Of a stretch of 38,018 bases of DNA, positions 9,509 to 18,560 are shown piece by piece (positions within the stretch are counted from its first letter, which is position 1; every line of letters starts with the position of its first letter). The position numbers and the translations under genes are program-made. Source of the stretch: UBA7672 sp964529555 (lineage in GTDB: Bacteria > Pseudomonadota > Alphaproteobacteria > Caulobacterales > Hyphomonadaceae); contig CAZGWV010000024.1 in the NCBI GenBank assembly GCA_964529555.1, forward strand, positions 1 through 38,018, in the 5' to 3' direction. The notes under the pieces are model-generated. The model did not search any database and was not told the DNA's origin. It saw nothing but the letters and a program-made list of their open reading frames with translations.

Positions 9509-11905
9509 CTAGAGCGGCGCGTCGTTCAACTGCGCGTCTGGCTTCTGGTTCTTCATCTGGCGCTGCCGCTGGTTGTTGTAGTGCGTGGTATCCAGCGCAA
9601 ACATCGTCAAGGTGTCGCTATGGATCGCAGCAGCCAGGATTTCGCCGCATGACGCCGGAATATCGCCCTCGAAAAAGGGACGCGGCCGAACCTGTCCGAT
9701 CAATTGTAGTTTGTCGAACTTGCAGCGATTGCCATGCGCGTATCTATTGTCACGTTCCGCAGCGAAGCGGGCCTTCTGCACGGGATCCGCGACCCAGTAG
9801 GATATGCCGCCCTGCTTGTGGTTCGTATCCGACGGTCCGTATTTCTCGTCGAGCCGGTCCATCATGGCGGTGCTTGCGGTGGCGCGATTCTGACTCGCGT
9901 CTGGCCCGGACTGGGTCGGCATGATGCGGCCGATGCCGGTCACGCGACGCTGTGAATCCTCGGGATCGAAGAATATCTCAATTTTTTCGCGCGATTTGCC
10001 CGTGGGATCCTTCCAGGCCATCGAATTTGTGAGGCCGAAGTGTTTCGGCTTGTCGGTTTCGGTCTTCTCGAAGTGCGCCGGGAGCGCCGCTGCGGCTTTC
10101 GCCTCGGCTTCAGCCAGAGGCATGCCGATGGTGATGCCGGCGATCTCGTAGTATCCACCCGTCGCGCTGGCCTGCGGGGCTGCGGGTAGCGGTATCGTCG
10201 ATAGGTCGAACGTCGTCGGAGCGCCGCCGATTTCAGTGTAGGCGAAGCTGCGCGGCGCGATATCGACCAGAAGCACCTCGCCGTCGGCGGTGGGAACGAA
10301 CGACGCCGAAAGAATGGTGAGATCCATGCTGACATGCTGGACTGCTTTCCAGTCGAACGGAACATCGACGCCGAACCAGTGCGGGCTGGCGGACTGCGAG
10401 TAGACGACTTTGATGCCGCTGCCTGCTTGGTACGTGAAGAAGCCTTGCGAGGCAGGACGGTTTTCTGGCGGATTTTTTGGAACGCCGGCTGCATTCGACC
10501 GTGAGAGGGCAGCTGCGGGACTGAACAGGTGACCATTGCTTACTTCTTGACTGGGGCTTCCGCATCTGGTCGTGGTCTGCTCGTTCCCGCAGACATACTT
10601 CACGCGCGCCGTGTTTCCGATGCGTTTGGCTGCATCCGCAATCCAGGCACGGGTGCGGGCAATGTCTTCGGGAGAGTACGACAGACGTTCATGTTCGCGG
10701 AGCGCGGCCGGCGCCATAGCAGGCCAGTTGGAGAAGGTTGCTTCAGGTCTGCTCCCCTGCATCGATACGGCAAACTGTTCGGCCGCCGCCCTCAGTTTCA
10801 GCGTCTCGCGAAGAAACGCTTCGTCGTCGAGCAGGGCGGGACGAAGCTTGGCTGCAAGAATGCGGGGGAGCATGTTGTCGAAATATGCCGGCTCCGTTGA
10901 GCTGGGCTGCGGTTCGACGGTCAGTGCGGTTGAGCCGAGCGGCAGATCGAGCGCCTTTGCCGCTAGCGTTTCGTCGATATACAGCGCCCGGCTGTAGACG
11001 AGCAGGTCGAGGATTGAGCCGGCGCGATCATTTGGGCGAATGCCAGTCGCAAGATAGCGTGTGCCGACGGTGAGGCGAAGATTTTTGAGGGTGTCGCGGG
11101 TGTACTCGGCGCCCTTCTCCGCGAGATCTTCCATCAGCGTGCGCGCGTCGTCATGCGCCATGTTGAGCGCCTGGCCGTAGGCAAGAGGGAGGGGCATTGC
11201 AAGACCCGCCTTTACAGGCCCGACAACGGCCAAGCCCGCGTGGTTCCTCCATACGCCCCCATCCCCGTCTGAGTCATGGACCATGGCCAGCATCAGTTGC
11301 TGCCGGTTGTCGGCGTAGGGGCCGAGGAGGGCCGAACGCTTTTCGAGCACGGTGAACGGGAATGCCGGAATCATTTCCCTGAGTTTGGGCTCCCATGCGG
11401 CGACAAAGGCTTTATGGCTGTCCTCCCGTTCGAATTGGGTGGTTCCTTTCCAGATGTCGCAACGTGATCCCTGGAAGTAGGTCTTGCATTCTTCCGCGTC
11501 GAGAAAGGCCGAATAGAGCGCGGCCGGTCCGGGGGACTTCAGAATATCCGGGTAGTTTGCAAGCTTGAGGACAAGGCCGAGCTTGCCAAGCGCAACGCCG
11601 GAAGGATTTGTGCTGTCCACGACGATATCCTTGCCGGACATCTCGAAGCCAAGCGCCGTAAAGATGGCGGTTTGATCCGCAATGACGATGTCGGTCGGCG
11701 CCAGGCTGAAAGAAGATTGCCCAACCGGAGTTTCCTTGACAGAGGCGATCACCGCCGCAGCAGCAGCATCTCCGCGCGTCACGGCCTGTTCGACCGATGG
11801 CGATGCGCCGCCGGGCGCGTTTGCAATCGCGGGCGGCGTGTTCGCCGCAGGCCCGCAAGCAGAGACCGCAGCAAGCGCGGCAACAGACACAAGTAGAAGT
11901 CGCAT
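9509..11905 (-). CDS. Large lipoprotein of unknown function
   Basis: A 798-residue lipoprotein (lipobox VSAC, Cys17) that I cannot assign to a family. The start at 11905 is chosen because it gives the lipoprotein signal and GGGGAA lies 6 bases upstream; an in-frame ATG at 11971 would put 22 non-signal residues in front. The first 450 residues are mostly helical and contain a HDSDGDGGVW segment that could bind calcium or another metal. The middle (450-600) is rich in beta strands. The last 200 contain a segment (PLAEAEAKAAAALPAHF) like those seen in small periplasmic repeat domains. It lies between oppA and oppCB on the same strand but nothing in it suggests transport. Confidence 0.75.
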   Translation of the reverse strand: MRLLLVSVAALAAVSACGPAANTPPAIANAPGGASPSVEQAVTRGDAAAAAVIASVKETPVGQSSFSLAPTDIVIADQTAIFTALGFEMSGKDIVVDSTNPSGVALGKLGLVLKLANYPDILKSPGPAALYSAFLDAEECKTYFQGSRCDIWKGTTQFEREDSHKAFVAAWEPKLREMIPAFPFTVLEKRSALLGPYADNRQQLMLAMVHDSDGDGGVWRNHAGLAVVGPVKAGLAMPLPLAYGQALNMAHDDARTLMEDLAEKGAEYTRDTLKNLRLTVGTRYLATGIRPNDRAGSILDLLVYSRALYIDETLAAKALDLPLGSTALTVEPQPSSTEPAYFDNMLPRILAAKLRPALLDDEAFLRETLKLRAAAEQFAVSMQGSRPEATFSNWPAMAPAALREHERLSYSPEDIARTRAWIADAAKRIGNTARVKYVCGNEQTTTRCGSPSQEVSNGHLFSPAAALSRSNAAGVPKNPPENRPASQGFFTYQAGSGIKVVYSQSASPHWFGVDVPFDWKAVQHVSMDLTILSASFVPTADGEVLLVDIAPRSFAYTEIGGAPTTFDLSTIPLPAAPQASATGGYYEIAGITIGMPLAEAEAKAAAALPAHFEKTETDKPKHFGLTNSMAWKDPTGKSREKIEIFFDPEDSQRRVTGIGRIMPTQSGPDASQNRATASTAMMDRLDEKYGPSDTNHKQGGISYWVADPVQKARFAAERDNRYAHGNRCKFDKLQLIGQVRPRPFFEGDIPASCGEILAAAIHSDTLTMFALDTTHYNNQRQRQMKNQKPDAQLNDAPL

Positions 11906-11959
11906 GGAATTTTTCCCCAACCAGATGAATCCCTGTCGCTCAACAGGCGCGTCGTGACG

Positions 11960-11978
11960 ATCGACACGCAATGTCGAT
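11960..11978. promoter_or_regulatory. Inverted repeat ahead of the large lipoprotein gene
   Basis: ATCGACA-CGCAA-TGTCGAT is a perfect 7-bp dyad with a 5-base spacer, 55 bases upstream of the lipoprotein start and 57 bases past the oppC stop. It has no T-tract, so an operator is more likely than a terminator. The binding protein is unknown. Confidence 0.35.
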
Positions 11979-12034
11979 GCCGCGCGGATCGAACGCCACA
12001 GGATTCTTCTGATGGGCTACGCCTGAACTGGCGA

Positions 12035-12934
12035 TTAACGGTCCTTCGGGTCGAAGGCGTCGCGCAGGCCGTCGCCGATGAAGTTCAGCGAGAACAGCGT
12101 GATGACCATCACGATGGCCGGTGCGATCAGCAGCCAGGGCGCGCTGGGTTCCTTCTGGCCATCCGAGATCAATTGGCCGAGCGAGGTCAGCGGCTCGTTC
12201 ACGCCAAGACCGATGAAAGAGAGAAAGCTCTCCTGCAGGATCACCACCGGCAGCGTCAGCGTGACATACACCGCAACAGGCCCGAGCAGGTTGGGCAGGA
12301 TGTGGCGCAGGACGATGCCGAAGGGCTTCACGCCCGAAGCGCGTGCGGCCTCGACGAATTCCTTCTGCTTCAGGGCCAGCGTCTGTCCGCGCACGATGCG
12401 CGCCATGGTCATCCACTCCACCGCCCCGATGGCGAGGAAGATCAGGAAGATCGACCGTCCGAACACGACGGTGACGAGGATGACGAAGAAGATGAACGGC
12501 ACGGCGTAGAGCACATCGACAAAGCGCATCATGTACTGATCGACGCGACCGCCGGCGAAGCCCGCGATTGCGCCCCACGCGACGCCGATCACCAGCGACA
12601 CGAAGGTCGCGATGGCGCCGACGGCCAGCGATATCTGCAGGCCCACCAGAAGGCGGGCGACCACGTCGCGCCCGACAATGTCCGTGCCCAGCCAGTGCAT
12701 GTTTTCGAACGTCGGCGCGAGGGCGAGCCGGTCGGTGTACTGGTACGAATAGTTGTGCGGCCAGAAGAACGGCCCCAGCACGGCGACAAGGATGAAGAGG
12801 GACAGTACGCCCGCGCCCGCAACCGCCGCCTTGTTGGCCAGCAGGCGGCGTCGCGTGTCGTCCCACAGCGAGCGGCCCTTGATGGCGGCGCGCTGCAGCG
12901 TTTCGGCGTTCTGTCCGGGGGCGGCGAGGATCAT
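12035..12934 (-). CDS. oppC: Peptide ABC transporter permease OppC
   Basis: One of the two inner-membrane subunits of an OppA-type importer. The 299-residue protein has the family layout: a cytoplasmic N-terminal part with RRLLANKAAVAGAG, a first helix near 38-58, a periplasmic loop containing HWLGTDIVGRDV, and five further helices. The EAA cytoplasmic loop, which docks the ATPase, reads VEAARASGVKPFGIVLRHIL (about residues 191-210). It follows oppB after 13 bases on the same strand. The C-terminal GDGLRDAFDPKDR is typical for the family. Confidence 0.94.
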   Translation of the reverse strand: MILAAPGQNAETLQRAAIKGRSLWDDTRRRLLANKAAVAGAGVLSLFILVAVLGPFFWPHNYSYQYTDRLALAPTFENMHWLGTDIVGRDVVARLLVGLQISLAVGAIATFVSLVIGVAWGAIAGFAGGRVDQYMMRFVDVLYAVPFIFFVILVTVVFGRSIFLIFLAIGAVEWMTMARIVRGQTLALKQKEFVEAARASGVKPFGIVLRHILPNLLGPVAVYVTLTLPVVILQESFLSFIGLGVNEPLTSLGQLISDGQKEPSAPWLLIAPAIVMVITLFSLNFIGDGLRDAFDPKDR

Positions 12935-12947
12935 GTGTACCGCACGC

Positions 12948-13946
12948 TCATGTGTATCTGACTCTGGGATCGAGGATCGCGTAAAGAATATCGGCGAGCA
13001 GGTTCAGGAAGATGATCAGGCCGCCATACAGGATCACCGCCCCCATCACGCGGGTATAGTCGCGCGTCATGGCCCCCTCGATGAAGGACGCGCCGACGCC
13101 GGGCAACGAGAACACCGCCTCGATCACCACCGAGCCCGTGATGACGCCCACGATGGCCGGGCCAAGATAGCTGACCACCGGCAGGATGGCGGCGGGCGTT
13201 GCGTGGCGCAGCAGGATGCGCCGCTCGCTCAGGCCCTTGGCCCGCGCCGTGCGGATGTAGTTGGAGCGCATCACCTCGATCATCGAGGCGCGCATCAGGC
13301 GCGAGATGATGGCGACCTGGGGCAGGGCCAGCGTGATGACCGGCAGGAACATGTTGTGGAAGTTCATTCGCCCGAGATCGAGCCCCCCGGCGGCGAACCA
13401 TTTCAGGTAAACCCCGAAGAAGAGCGATAGCAGCGGGCCGGTCACGAATGTCGGTATCGAGATGCCGATCATCGCGATGCTCATCACGGAATAATCGGCG
13501 AAGGAGTTCTGCCGGACCGCCGCCATGATCCCGAGCAGCGTGCCCAGGAAAATGGCGATGGAGATCGCCAATCCGCCGATCGCCAGCGAATAGGGCAGGC
13601 CTTCGCCCAGCAGCTCGCTGACGTCCTTGTCGTGATAGACCATGGAGGGGCCAAGATCGCCCTGCACTACATTGCCCAGATAGTCGAGGTATTGCTCGTG
13701 CAGCGGTTTATCCAGGCCGAGGCTGGCCTTGATATTGGCTTCCACGGCGGGGGTCAGCATCCGCTCGGCTGAGTAGGGATTGCCTGGCGCCGCCCGCATC
13801 ATAAAGAAGACGACCGTGACGATCGCCAGCATGGTGGGAATGGCCGCAAGGATGCGCCGGCCGGCATAGGCCCACGGTATCCGCCGGACGAGCCGCGCGA
13901 GGCCGGACGACGCGCGCGGCGAAACAGTGGTCTGGTCGGTCGTCAG
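12948..13946 (-). CDS. oppB: Peptide ABC transporter permease OppB, probable CTG start
   Basis: The second membrane subunit of the importer, with six helices and the EAA loop IRTARAKGLSERRILLRHAT. The first in-frame ATG (13832) would remove the conserved N-terminus and has no ribosome site. Reading further upstream in the same frame gives RRIPWAYAGRRILAAIPT before that methionine, which is the normal OppB start region. No ATG, GTG or TTG exists between it and the upstream TAA, but a CTG at 13946 lies 8 bases after a perfect GGAGGA (13955-13960). I therefore propose the CTG start and a product of 332 residues; the ATG version would have 294. oppC follows after 13 bases. Confidence 0.88.
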   Translation of the reverse strand: MTTDQTTVSPRASSGLARLVRRIPWAYAGRRILAAIPTMLAIVTVVFFMMRAAPGNPYSAERMLTPAVEANIKASLGLDKPLHEQYLDYLGNVVQGDLGPSMVYHDKDVSELLGEGLPYSLAIGGLAISIAIFLGTLLGIMAAVRQNSFADYSVMSIAMIGISIPTFVTGPLLSLFFGVYLKWFAAGGLDLGRMNFHNMFLPVITLALPQVAIISRLMRASMIEVMRSNYIRTARAKGLSERRILLRHATPAAILPVVSYLGPAIVGVITGSVVIEAVFSLPGVGASFIEGAMTRDYTRVMGAVILYGGLIIFLNLLADILYAILDPRVRYT

Positions 13947-14045
13947 GGCTTACGTCCTCCGGGTGGGCGGGGCTATATGAGGCGCATAGCGCGATAAGGC
14001 GCAAGCGGGCAAATTTGTCGCGGTAGCGACGGCAGGGATAACGTC

Positions 14046-14462
14046 ATGGCGGACATTCGGCAGGTTTCGGAGCGATTCTGGGTCGGCCCCCAGATCCAGC
14101 TGGAGGATTTCGCCCAACTCGCCTCCCAGGGTTTCCAGCACATAATCAACAATCGCCCTGACGGAGAGACTGCCGATCAGCCGACGTCGGCCGCAGCCGC
14201 CGCTGCAGCAAAGGCTGCGGGCATGACCTATGTGCACGCGCCTTTCGTGGGACAGCCCACCGCTGACGCCGTGAGGGCGGCGCTGAACGCCAGCAGCAAG
14301 ACGCTGGCCTATTGCCGGTCCGGCACACGCTCCGTGACTGCGTGGGCGATGTCGGAGGCCAGCCAGGGCGAGGAAGCCCAATACATCGTCGAGGCGGCGC
14401 AGGACGCCGGTTACAATCTTGGCTCCATGTCCGGCCTGCTGAAACAGCTGGGAGCGAAGTAG
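14046..14462 (+). CDS. DUF442 / TIGR01244 family protein, phosphatase-like
   Basis: A 138-residue protein of the DUF442 (beta-lactamase-hydrolase-like) family, whose fold is that of cysteine-based protein phosphatases. The signature CRSGTRS (Cys90 to Ser96) matches the CX5R active-site loop, and the N-terminal FWVGPQIQLEDF and INNRPDGE segments are typical. Members are often joined or neighboured by metallo-beta-lactamase-fold proteins and linked to sulfur or sulfide handling; here the hydrolase gene follows 4 bases later. The actual reaction is not established. Confidence 0.85.
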   Translation: MADIRQVSERFWVGPQIQLEDFAQLASQGFQHIINNRPDGETADQPTSAAAAAAAKAAGMTYVHAPFVGQPTADAVRAALNASSKTLAYCRSGTRSVTAWAMSEASQGEEAQYIVEAAQDAGYNLGSMSGLLKQLGAK

Positions 14463-14466
14463 GCTC

Positions 14467-15360
14467 GTGGCCGGCATCCCCTTCGTCCGCGATCTGGAAT
14501 TCGTCTACGGCGAAGTCGATCGGGTGAGCCCGCTGATCCGGCGGGTGATCGCGGAGAATCCGGGGCCGTTCACGTATCTGGGCACGGGCGTCTACATCAT
14601 CGGTCGCGGCGAAGTGGCCGTGATCGACCCCGGGCCGCCGATCGATGCGCATCTGGAAGCGCTGAAGACAGCGTTGGCCGGCGAGCGCGTGACGCATGTG
14701 TTCACCACGCATACGCACATGGATCACTCACCGCTTGCGCATCCGCTGGCTGAATGGGCGGGCTGCAAGGTCTATGGCACGCCTGATCCTGCGGGCGAGC
14801 GGGATCAGGTGTCGCTCGAGGAAGATGGCGAAGCCGGTTTCGTGCCTGACATCCTCGTGAAGGATGGCGACCTGTTCGCCGGGCCGGGGTGGACGCTGGA
14901 GACGATCACCACGCCGGGGCATATGTCGAACCATGTCTGCTATGCGCTGCGCGAGGAGAACGCGCTGTTCTCCGGCGATCACATCATGGGCTGGTCAACG
15001 ACCGTGATCTCCCCGCCCGATGGCGACATGGGCGATTACTATCGCAGCCTCGCGAAAATCCGTGACCGCAACTTCGATACGCTGTGGCCCACGCATGGCC
15101 CGCAGGTGAAGAACGTGAACGCCTTCATCGACGCCTATGTCGCCCACCGGCGCGTGCGGGAAGATGCGATCATCGCGCGGCTGAAGGCCGGCGACACCAA
15201 GATCATCGACATGGTGAAGGTGATCTACAAGGACGTGGACTCGCGCCTGCATCCCGCTGCGGCGCGATCCGTGCTGGCGCACCTGATCCACCTCGTGGAA
15301 ATCGGCCGCGCCAGGGCGTCCGGGCCGCTGGAGCTTTCCTCGGAATTCCTGCCCGCATGA
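14467..15360 (+). CDS. Metallo-beta-lactamase-fold hydrolase (LACTB2-like)
   Basis: A 297-residue metal-dependent hydrolase with GTG start, 4 bases after the previous stop. The zinc motif THTHMDH (His82, His84, Asp86, His87) is intact. Further ligands are likely in TTPGHMSNH and FSGDHIMGW. The C-terminal third (RRVREDAIIARLKAGDTKII and on) resembles the helical tail of the LACTB2 / glyoxalase II-like group. Its stop overlaps the next start (ATGA), so the three genes 14046-15938 form one translationally coupled unit. Natural substrate unknown; thioester or RNA hydrolysis are both known in this superfamily. Confidence 0.9.
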   Translation: MAGIPFVRDLEFVYGEVDRVSPLIRRVIAENPGPFTYLGTGVYIIGRGEVAVIDPGPPIDAHLEALKTALAGERVTHVFTTHTHMDHSPLAHPLAEWAGCKVYGTPDPAGERDQVSLEEDGEAGFVPDILVKDGDLFAGPGWTLETITTPGHMSNHVCYALREENALFSGDHIMGWSTTVISPPDGDMGDYYRSLAKIRDRNFDTLWPTHGPQVKNVNAFIDAYVAHRRVREDAIIARLKAGDTKIIDMVKVIYKDVDSRLHPAAARSVLAHLIHLVEIGRARASGPLELSSEFLPA

Positions 15361-15938
15361 TCTACCTCGTTCGGCACGGACAGACCGAGTTCAATGCGTC
15401 GGGCCGGCTACAGGGCGCGAAGGATTCCGCGCTGACGCCGCTCGGCGTGGAGCAGGGGCGGCGGCTTGGCCGTCTGCTGGGAACGCTGGCGCCGCCGGAT
15501 GCGCGGATCATCGCCTCGCCCCTTGGCCGCACACAGCATACCGCAAGGCTCATCCGCGAGGAGTCGCGGCTTGCCTGCGAGATCGCCTCCGACGCGCGCC
15601 TTGCCGAGATCAGCCTCGGCGCGTGGGATGGCCTGCTCAAGGACGACATACGCGCCATGTCGCCTGAATACGACGCGGGTCCGCGCCGCTGGGACTGGTT
15701 CTTCACCGCGCCTGGCGGCGACAGCTACGAGGCGATGGCGATGCGGCTGGGCGCCTGGCTGGAAGACGCGCGCGCCATGCCGGGCACGACCATCGCCGTT
15801 TCGCACGGCGTCGCGGGCCGCATCCTGCGCGGGCTGTTCCTCGACATGCCGCGCAACGAAGCGCTCATGCTCGATATCCCGCAGGACGCGGCCTTCAGGC
15901 TCTTCGAGGGGCGGGTCGAACGTCTGGAAGCGCCTTGA
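15357..15938 (+). CDS. Histidine phosphatase family protein (GpmB/CobC-like)
   Basis: A 193-residue phosphoglycerate-mutase-like phosphatase. The catalytic RHG is in LVRHGQTEFN (His7 is phosphorylated in the family mechanism), SPLGRTQHTA provides the second Arg, LGAWDGL the acid region, and AVSHGVAGR the second catalytic His. It overlaps the hydrolase gene by 4 bases (ATGA). It ends one base before the convergent sppA stop. Substrate cannot be assigned; such proteins dephosphorylate sugar phosphates, phosphoglycerate or cobalamin precursors. Confidence 0.92.
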   Translation: MIYLVRHGQTEFNASGRLQGAKDSALTPLGVEQGRRLGRLLGTLAPPDARIIASPLGRTQHTARLIREESRLACEIASDARLAEISLGAWDGLLKDDIRAMSPEYDAGPRRWDWFFTAPGGDSYEAMAMRLGAWLEDARAMPGTTIAVSHGVAGRILRGLFLDMPRNEALMLDIPQDAAFRLFEGRVERLEAP

Positions 15939-15939
15939 T

Positions 15940-17703
15940 CTACCGCTCCGACACCGGCGGCATCCACACACGCGCCGATGGCGGCTGGCCCACCTGCGAA
16001 AGCTGGCTCAACAGCGCCGCAGCGCGATCCTTGCCGACGACGCCTGCGAGCGCCTGATACATCTGCGCCTGCGAGACCGGGCCGGTGGACTGCGCCATCG
16101 CGCCGAACATCAGGTCGAACGGCGTCACGTCGTGCTTCTTGAGGAGCAGGCGATACCCATCCTCCGGCTTGAAGCCGGCGAGGCGCACGGCTTCCTCGAT
16201 GGCGACGATCAGGCCGCCATTCTTGTCGACCAGGCCGTTGCCCAGCGCATCCTCGCCCGACCACACGCGGCCACGCGCGATCTTGTCGACATCGGCGAGT
16301 TGCATGCCGCGCCCCTCGGCGACAAGTCCGATGAAGCGGTCATATGTTCCCTTCAGCGACGCCGTGAGCTTCTCGCGTTGTCCGGGCGTCAGCTTCTCGG
16401 TGGAGTAGGCGGAGGCGAACTCGCCGCCGACGCTGACGATATCCGGCGTGATGCCGAACTCGCCCAGCGCGTCGGCAATCGCAAACTTGCCGCCGAACAC
16501 GCCAATCGATCCGGTAACGGTCGAGCGCGTGGCGACGATCATGTCGGCGCCCGCCGAGACATAGTATCCGCCCGACGCCGCCGCCCCGCCCATCGAGATG
16601 ACGACCTTCTTGCCGGCTTCGCGCGCCTTCTTTACCGCGCTCCATATCTGGTCCGATGCAATCGCCGATCCGCCGCCGGAATCGACGCGGAACACGATGG
16701 CGTCGATCTTGTCGTCGTCCGCCGCCGCAAGAATGTCGGCAGCCACGCGGTCGGAGGCGAACATCGGCGTGCCGATGGACATGATATCGGCAGGCCCGCC
16801 GCTGCCCGTTATGATATCGCCTTCGCCGCCGATGATCGCGATCACGGCCTTGCCGTTGCGCGGCGCCGGCTTGTAGTCGGAAATGTTGAGCAGCTTGCCT
16901 TTGCCCGCGCGCGCCACGGCCGCAGCGGCAGCGTCATCGGGATAACCCAGCCGGTCCACCAGCTTGAGTTCGACCGCGCGCGCCGCGTCATAGGGGCTTG
17001 CCTCCATGAGAGCGCGCATCGCCTCCGGCGCCATCTTCCTGTCGGTGGCGATGTCGGCCACCGAATGGGTCCACACGCTGGTCGCCAGCGCCTGCATCGC
17101 GGTTTCGGCGGCGGGCGAGTAGGCCGTGCCCTTGTAGGTCTCGGGGGCGCTCTTGAACTCGTAGAACTGCTGGATTTCCGGCGTGACCTTGAAGTCCTTC
17201 AGCAGCCCGCCAAGGAACAGCGTCTCGAAGGTAATCCCCGGCGTCTCGAACGACGAGCCCGGCTGCAGCCAGATCTCGTCCGCCGCGGAGATCGCGCGAT
17301 AGGCGGACGGGCCGGAAGCGAGGAAGCCCTGGCTGTGGGCCACGACGAACTTGCCGGCCTCCCGGATACGCAGGAAGGCCGAGCGCAGTTCTTCGGCCCG
17401 TGAGGAGCCGATATTCATCTCGGAGGCGCGGACGAACACGCCCTCGATGCCCGGATCGTCCGCCGCTGAATCCAGCCGCAGCAGAATCTCGACGAAGGAA
17501 TCGCTGGCAAAGGCGGCGCTCAGCGGGTCAGCCGCCGGCTGGTCGTTCCACATCTGGCGGAGGTCCACCTCCAGCACCGCGTCGTGCGGCCGGGGCGTCT
17601 CGCCCGAGGGCAGGAACGACATTATGAGAACCAGCGGCAGGAATACGAAGAAGACCACCAGCGCGGCCAGGCCGCCCAGAAAGGTCAGAAGGAAGGTCCG
17701 CAT
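15940..17703 (-). CDS. sppA: Signal peptide peptidase SppA, 67K type (protease IV)
   Basis: A membrane-anchored serine protease that degrades cleaved signal peptides. With 587 residues it has the double-domain form found in E. coli. A single helix (about residues 4-31) anchors it. The catalytic Ser is in GGAAASGGYY (Ser377) and the general-base Lys in the N-terminal domain, YEFKSAPETY (Lys184), placed as in E. coli Ser409 and Lys209. The start at 17703 is chosen because GGAG lies 7 bases upstream and it begins at the anchor; an ATG at 17778 would add 25 residues of no clear sense. A single gene, followed on the other strand by the phosphatase gene. Confidence 0.95.
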   Translation of the reverse strand: MRTFLLTFLGGLAALVVFFVFLPLVLIMSFLPSGETPRPHDAVLEVDLRQMWNDQPAADPLSAAFASDSFVEILLRLDSAADDPGIEGVFVRASEMNIGSSRAEELRSAFLRIREAGKFVVAHSQGFLASGPSAYRAISAADEIWLQPGSSFETPGITFETLFLGGLLKDFKVTPEIQQFYEFKSAPETYKGTAYSPAAETAMQALATSVWTHSVADIATDRKMAPEAMRALMEASPYDAARAVELKLVDRLGYPDDAAAAAVARAGKGKLLNISDYKPAPRNGKAVIAIIGGEGDIITGSGGPADIMSIGTPMFASDRVAADILAAADDDKIDAIVFRVDSGGGSAIASDQIWSAVKKAREAGKKVVISMGGAAASGGYYVSAGADMIVATRSTVTGSIGVFGGKFAIADALGEFGITPDIVSVGGEFASAYSTEKLTPGQREKLTASLKGTYDRFIGLVAEGRGMQLADVDKIARGRVWSGEDALGNGLVDKNGGLIVAIEEAVRLAGFKPEDGYRLLLKKHDVTPFDLMFGAMAQSTGPVSQAQMYQALAGVVGKDRAAALLSQLSQVGQPPSARVWMPPVSER

Positions 17704-17844
17704 CCCGGTCTCCGCACGGTCGGGCCTGAAACGCGAAAGAATGCGCCCATGCCAGCAATATGGCTGCTGTAGCGGCAAAAGCAGGCAGACGAAACCACCG
17801 GGAACGCCCTGTGGCTGCTGTCTTCAGGTGGAGGGGAGCGCTCC

Positions 17845-17921
17845 TGGTCGGAGTAGCTGGATTCGAACCAACGACCTCTTGCTCCCGAAGCAAGCGCTCT
17901 ACCAGGCTGAGCTATACTCCG
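17845..17921 (-). tRNA. tRNA-Pro (anticodon CGG)
   Basis: Minus-strand cloverleaf: acceptor CGGAGTA pairs with TACTCCG, D arm GCTC/GAGC, anticodon stem CTTGC/GCAAG around loop TTCGGGA (anticodon CGG), T arm GTTGG-TTCGAAT-CCAGC. The discriminator A and an encoded CCA end the gene. All stems pair without mismatch. Confidence 0.97.
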
Positions 17922-18091
17922 ACGGAGGCGGGGCTATAGCGGCTTTCATTCCGGGGCGCAACGCCATCTCGTGCGACCGAAAAGGCCGGTCTGGCCGGCT
18001 GGCCGGGGACCGCGAATTTGCCGCAAAAACGCCGATTCCAGACAGTTGCTTTCGTCGCGCGAAACGCATAACTCTCCGCACCTCCCTGCAC

Positions 18092-18166
<75 letters not shown>

Positions 18167-18240
18167 GGGAGGTTTAGTCTCCGGCTTTATGGCCGTTGAG
18201 GCTTGAAATAGAGCCCAACTGTCCGGGGCTTGGCTTTCAG

Positions 18241-18271
18241 GAATTTCGCCAGAGCAAGAATTTCGCCAGAG
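18241..18271. repeat. Tandem direct repeat, 17-base period
   Basis: GAATTTCGCCAGAG occurs at 18241-18254 and again at 18258-18271, separated by three bases. Only two copies are present. Confidence 0.75.
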
Positions 18272-18528
18272 ACTGCGTTCCGGTTCGCATGGGGCGCGAG
18301 TTCGGCCCGTTTGTGTCGGCCAGTCTCCGCACCTCCGCATACGCGAGTTTTTCCAGGATAGTGAAGCAGCGAGAGACCGAGCTCGTATCATGGCCGCTGG
18401 AGGGGAGGCGAAGTGGCCATGCGGTCCGGTCTCTCGGGATCGGAGAATATCGCGCGGGTTCCAGACCACATCTGGGTCGGTGGGATGCAGAAAGGCGACG
18501 CCAGTTTGTCACCGAGATCGCCGATGCA

Positions 18529-18560
18529 TGTTGCGGAGCAACACGCATTGCTCCGCAACA
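18529..18560 (-). terminator. 13-bp hairpin behind the SnoaL-like gene
   Basis: TGTTGCGGAGCAA (18529-18541) pairs perfectly with 18548-18560 across a 6-base loop. It lies 26 bases past the stop of the minus-strand gene at 18586. No T-run follows on the minus strand, so it may be a factor-dependent terminator, an mRNA end stabiliser or an operator rather than a classic terminator. Confidence 0.45.

Noticed and set aside
12099..12112. GTGAT-GACC-ATCAC inside oppC
   Set aside because: It resembles the cluster operator but with the arms swapped, and it lies in conserved coding sequence outside the cluster, so chance is the better explanation.
15466..17403. 645-codon open frame on the plus strand
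   Set aside because: It is the shadow of the histidine phosphatase gene (out of frame) and the antisense of sppA.
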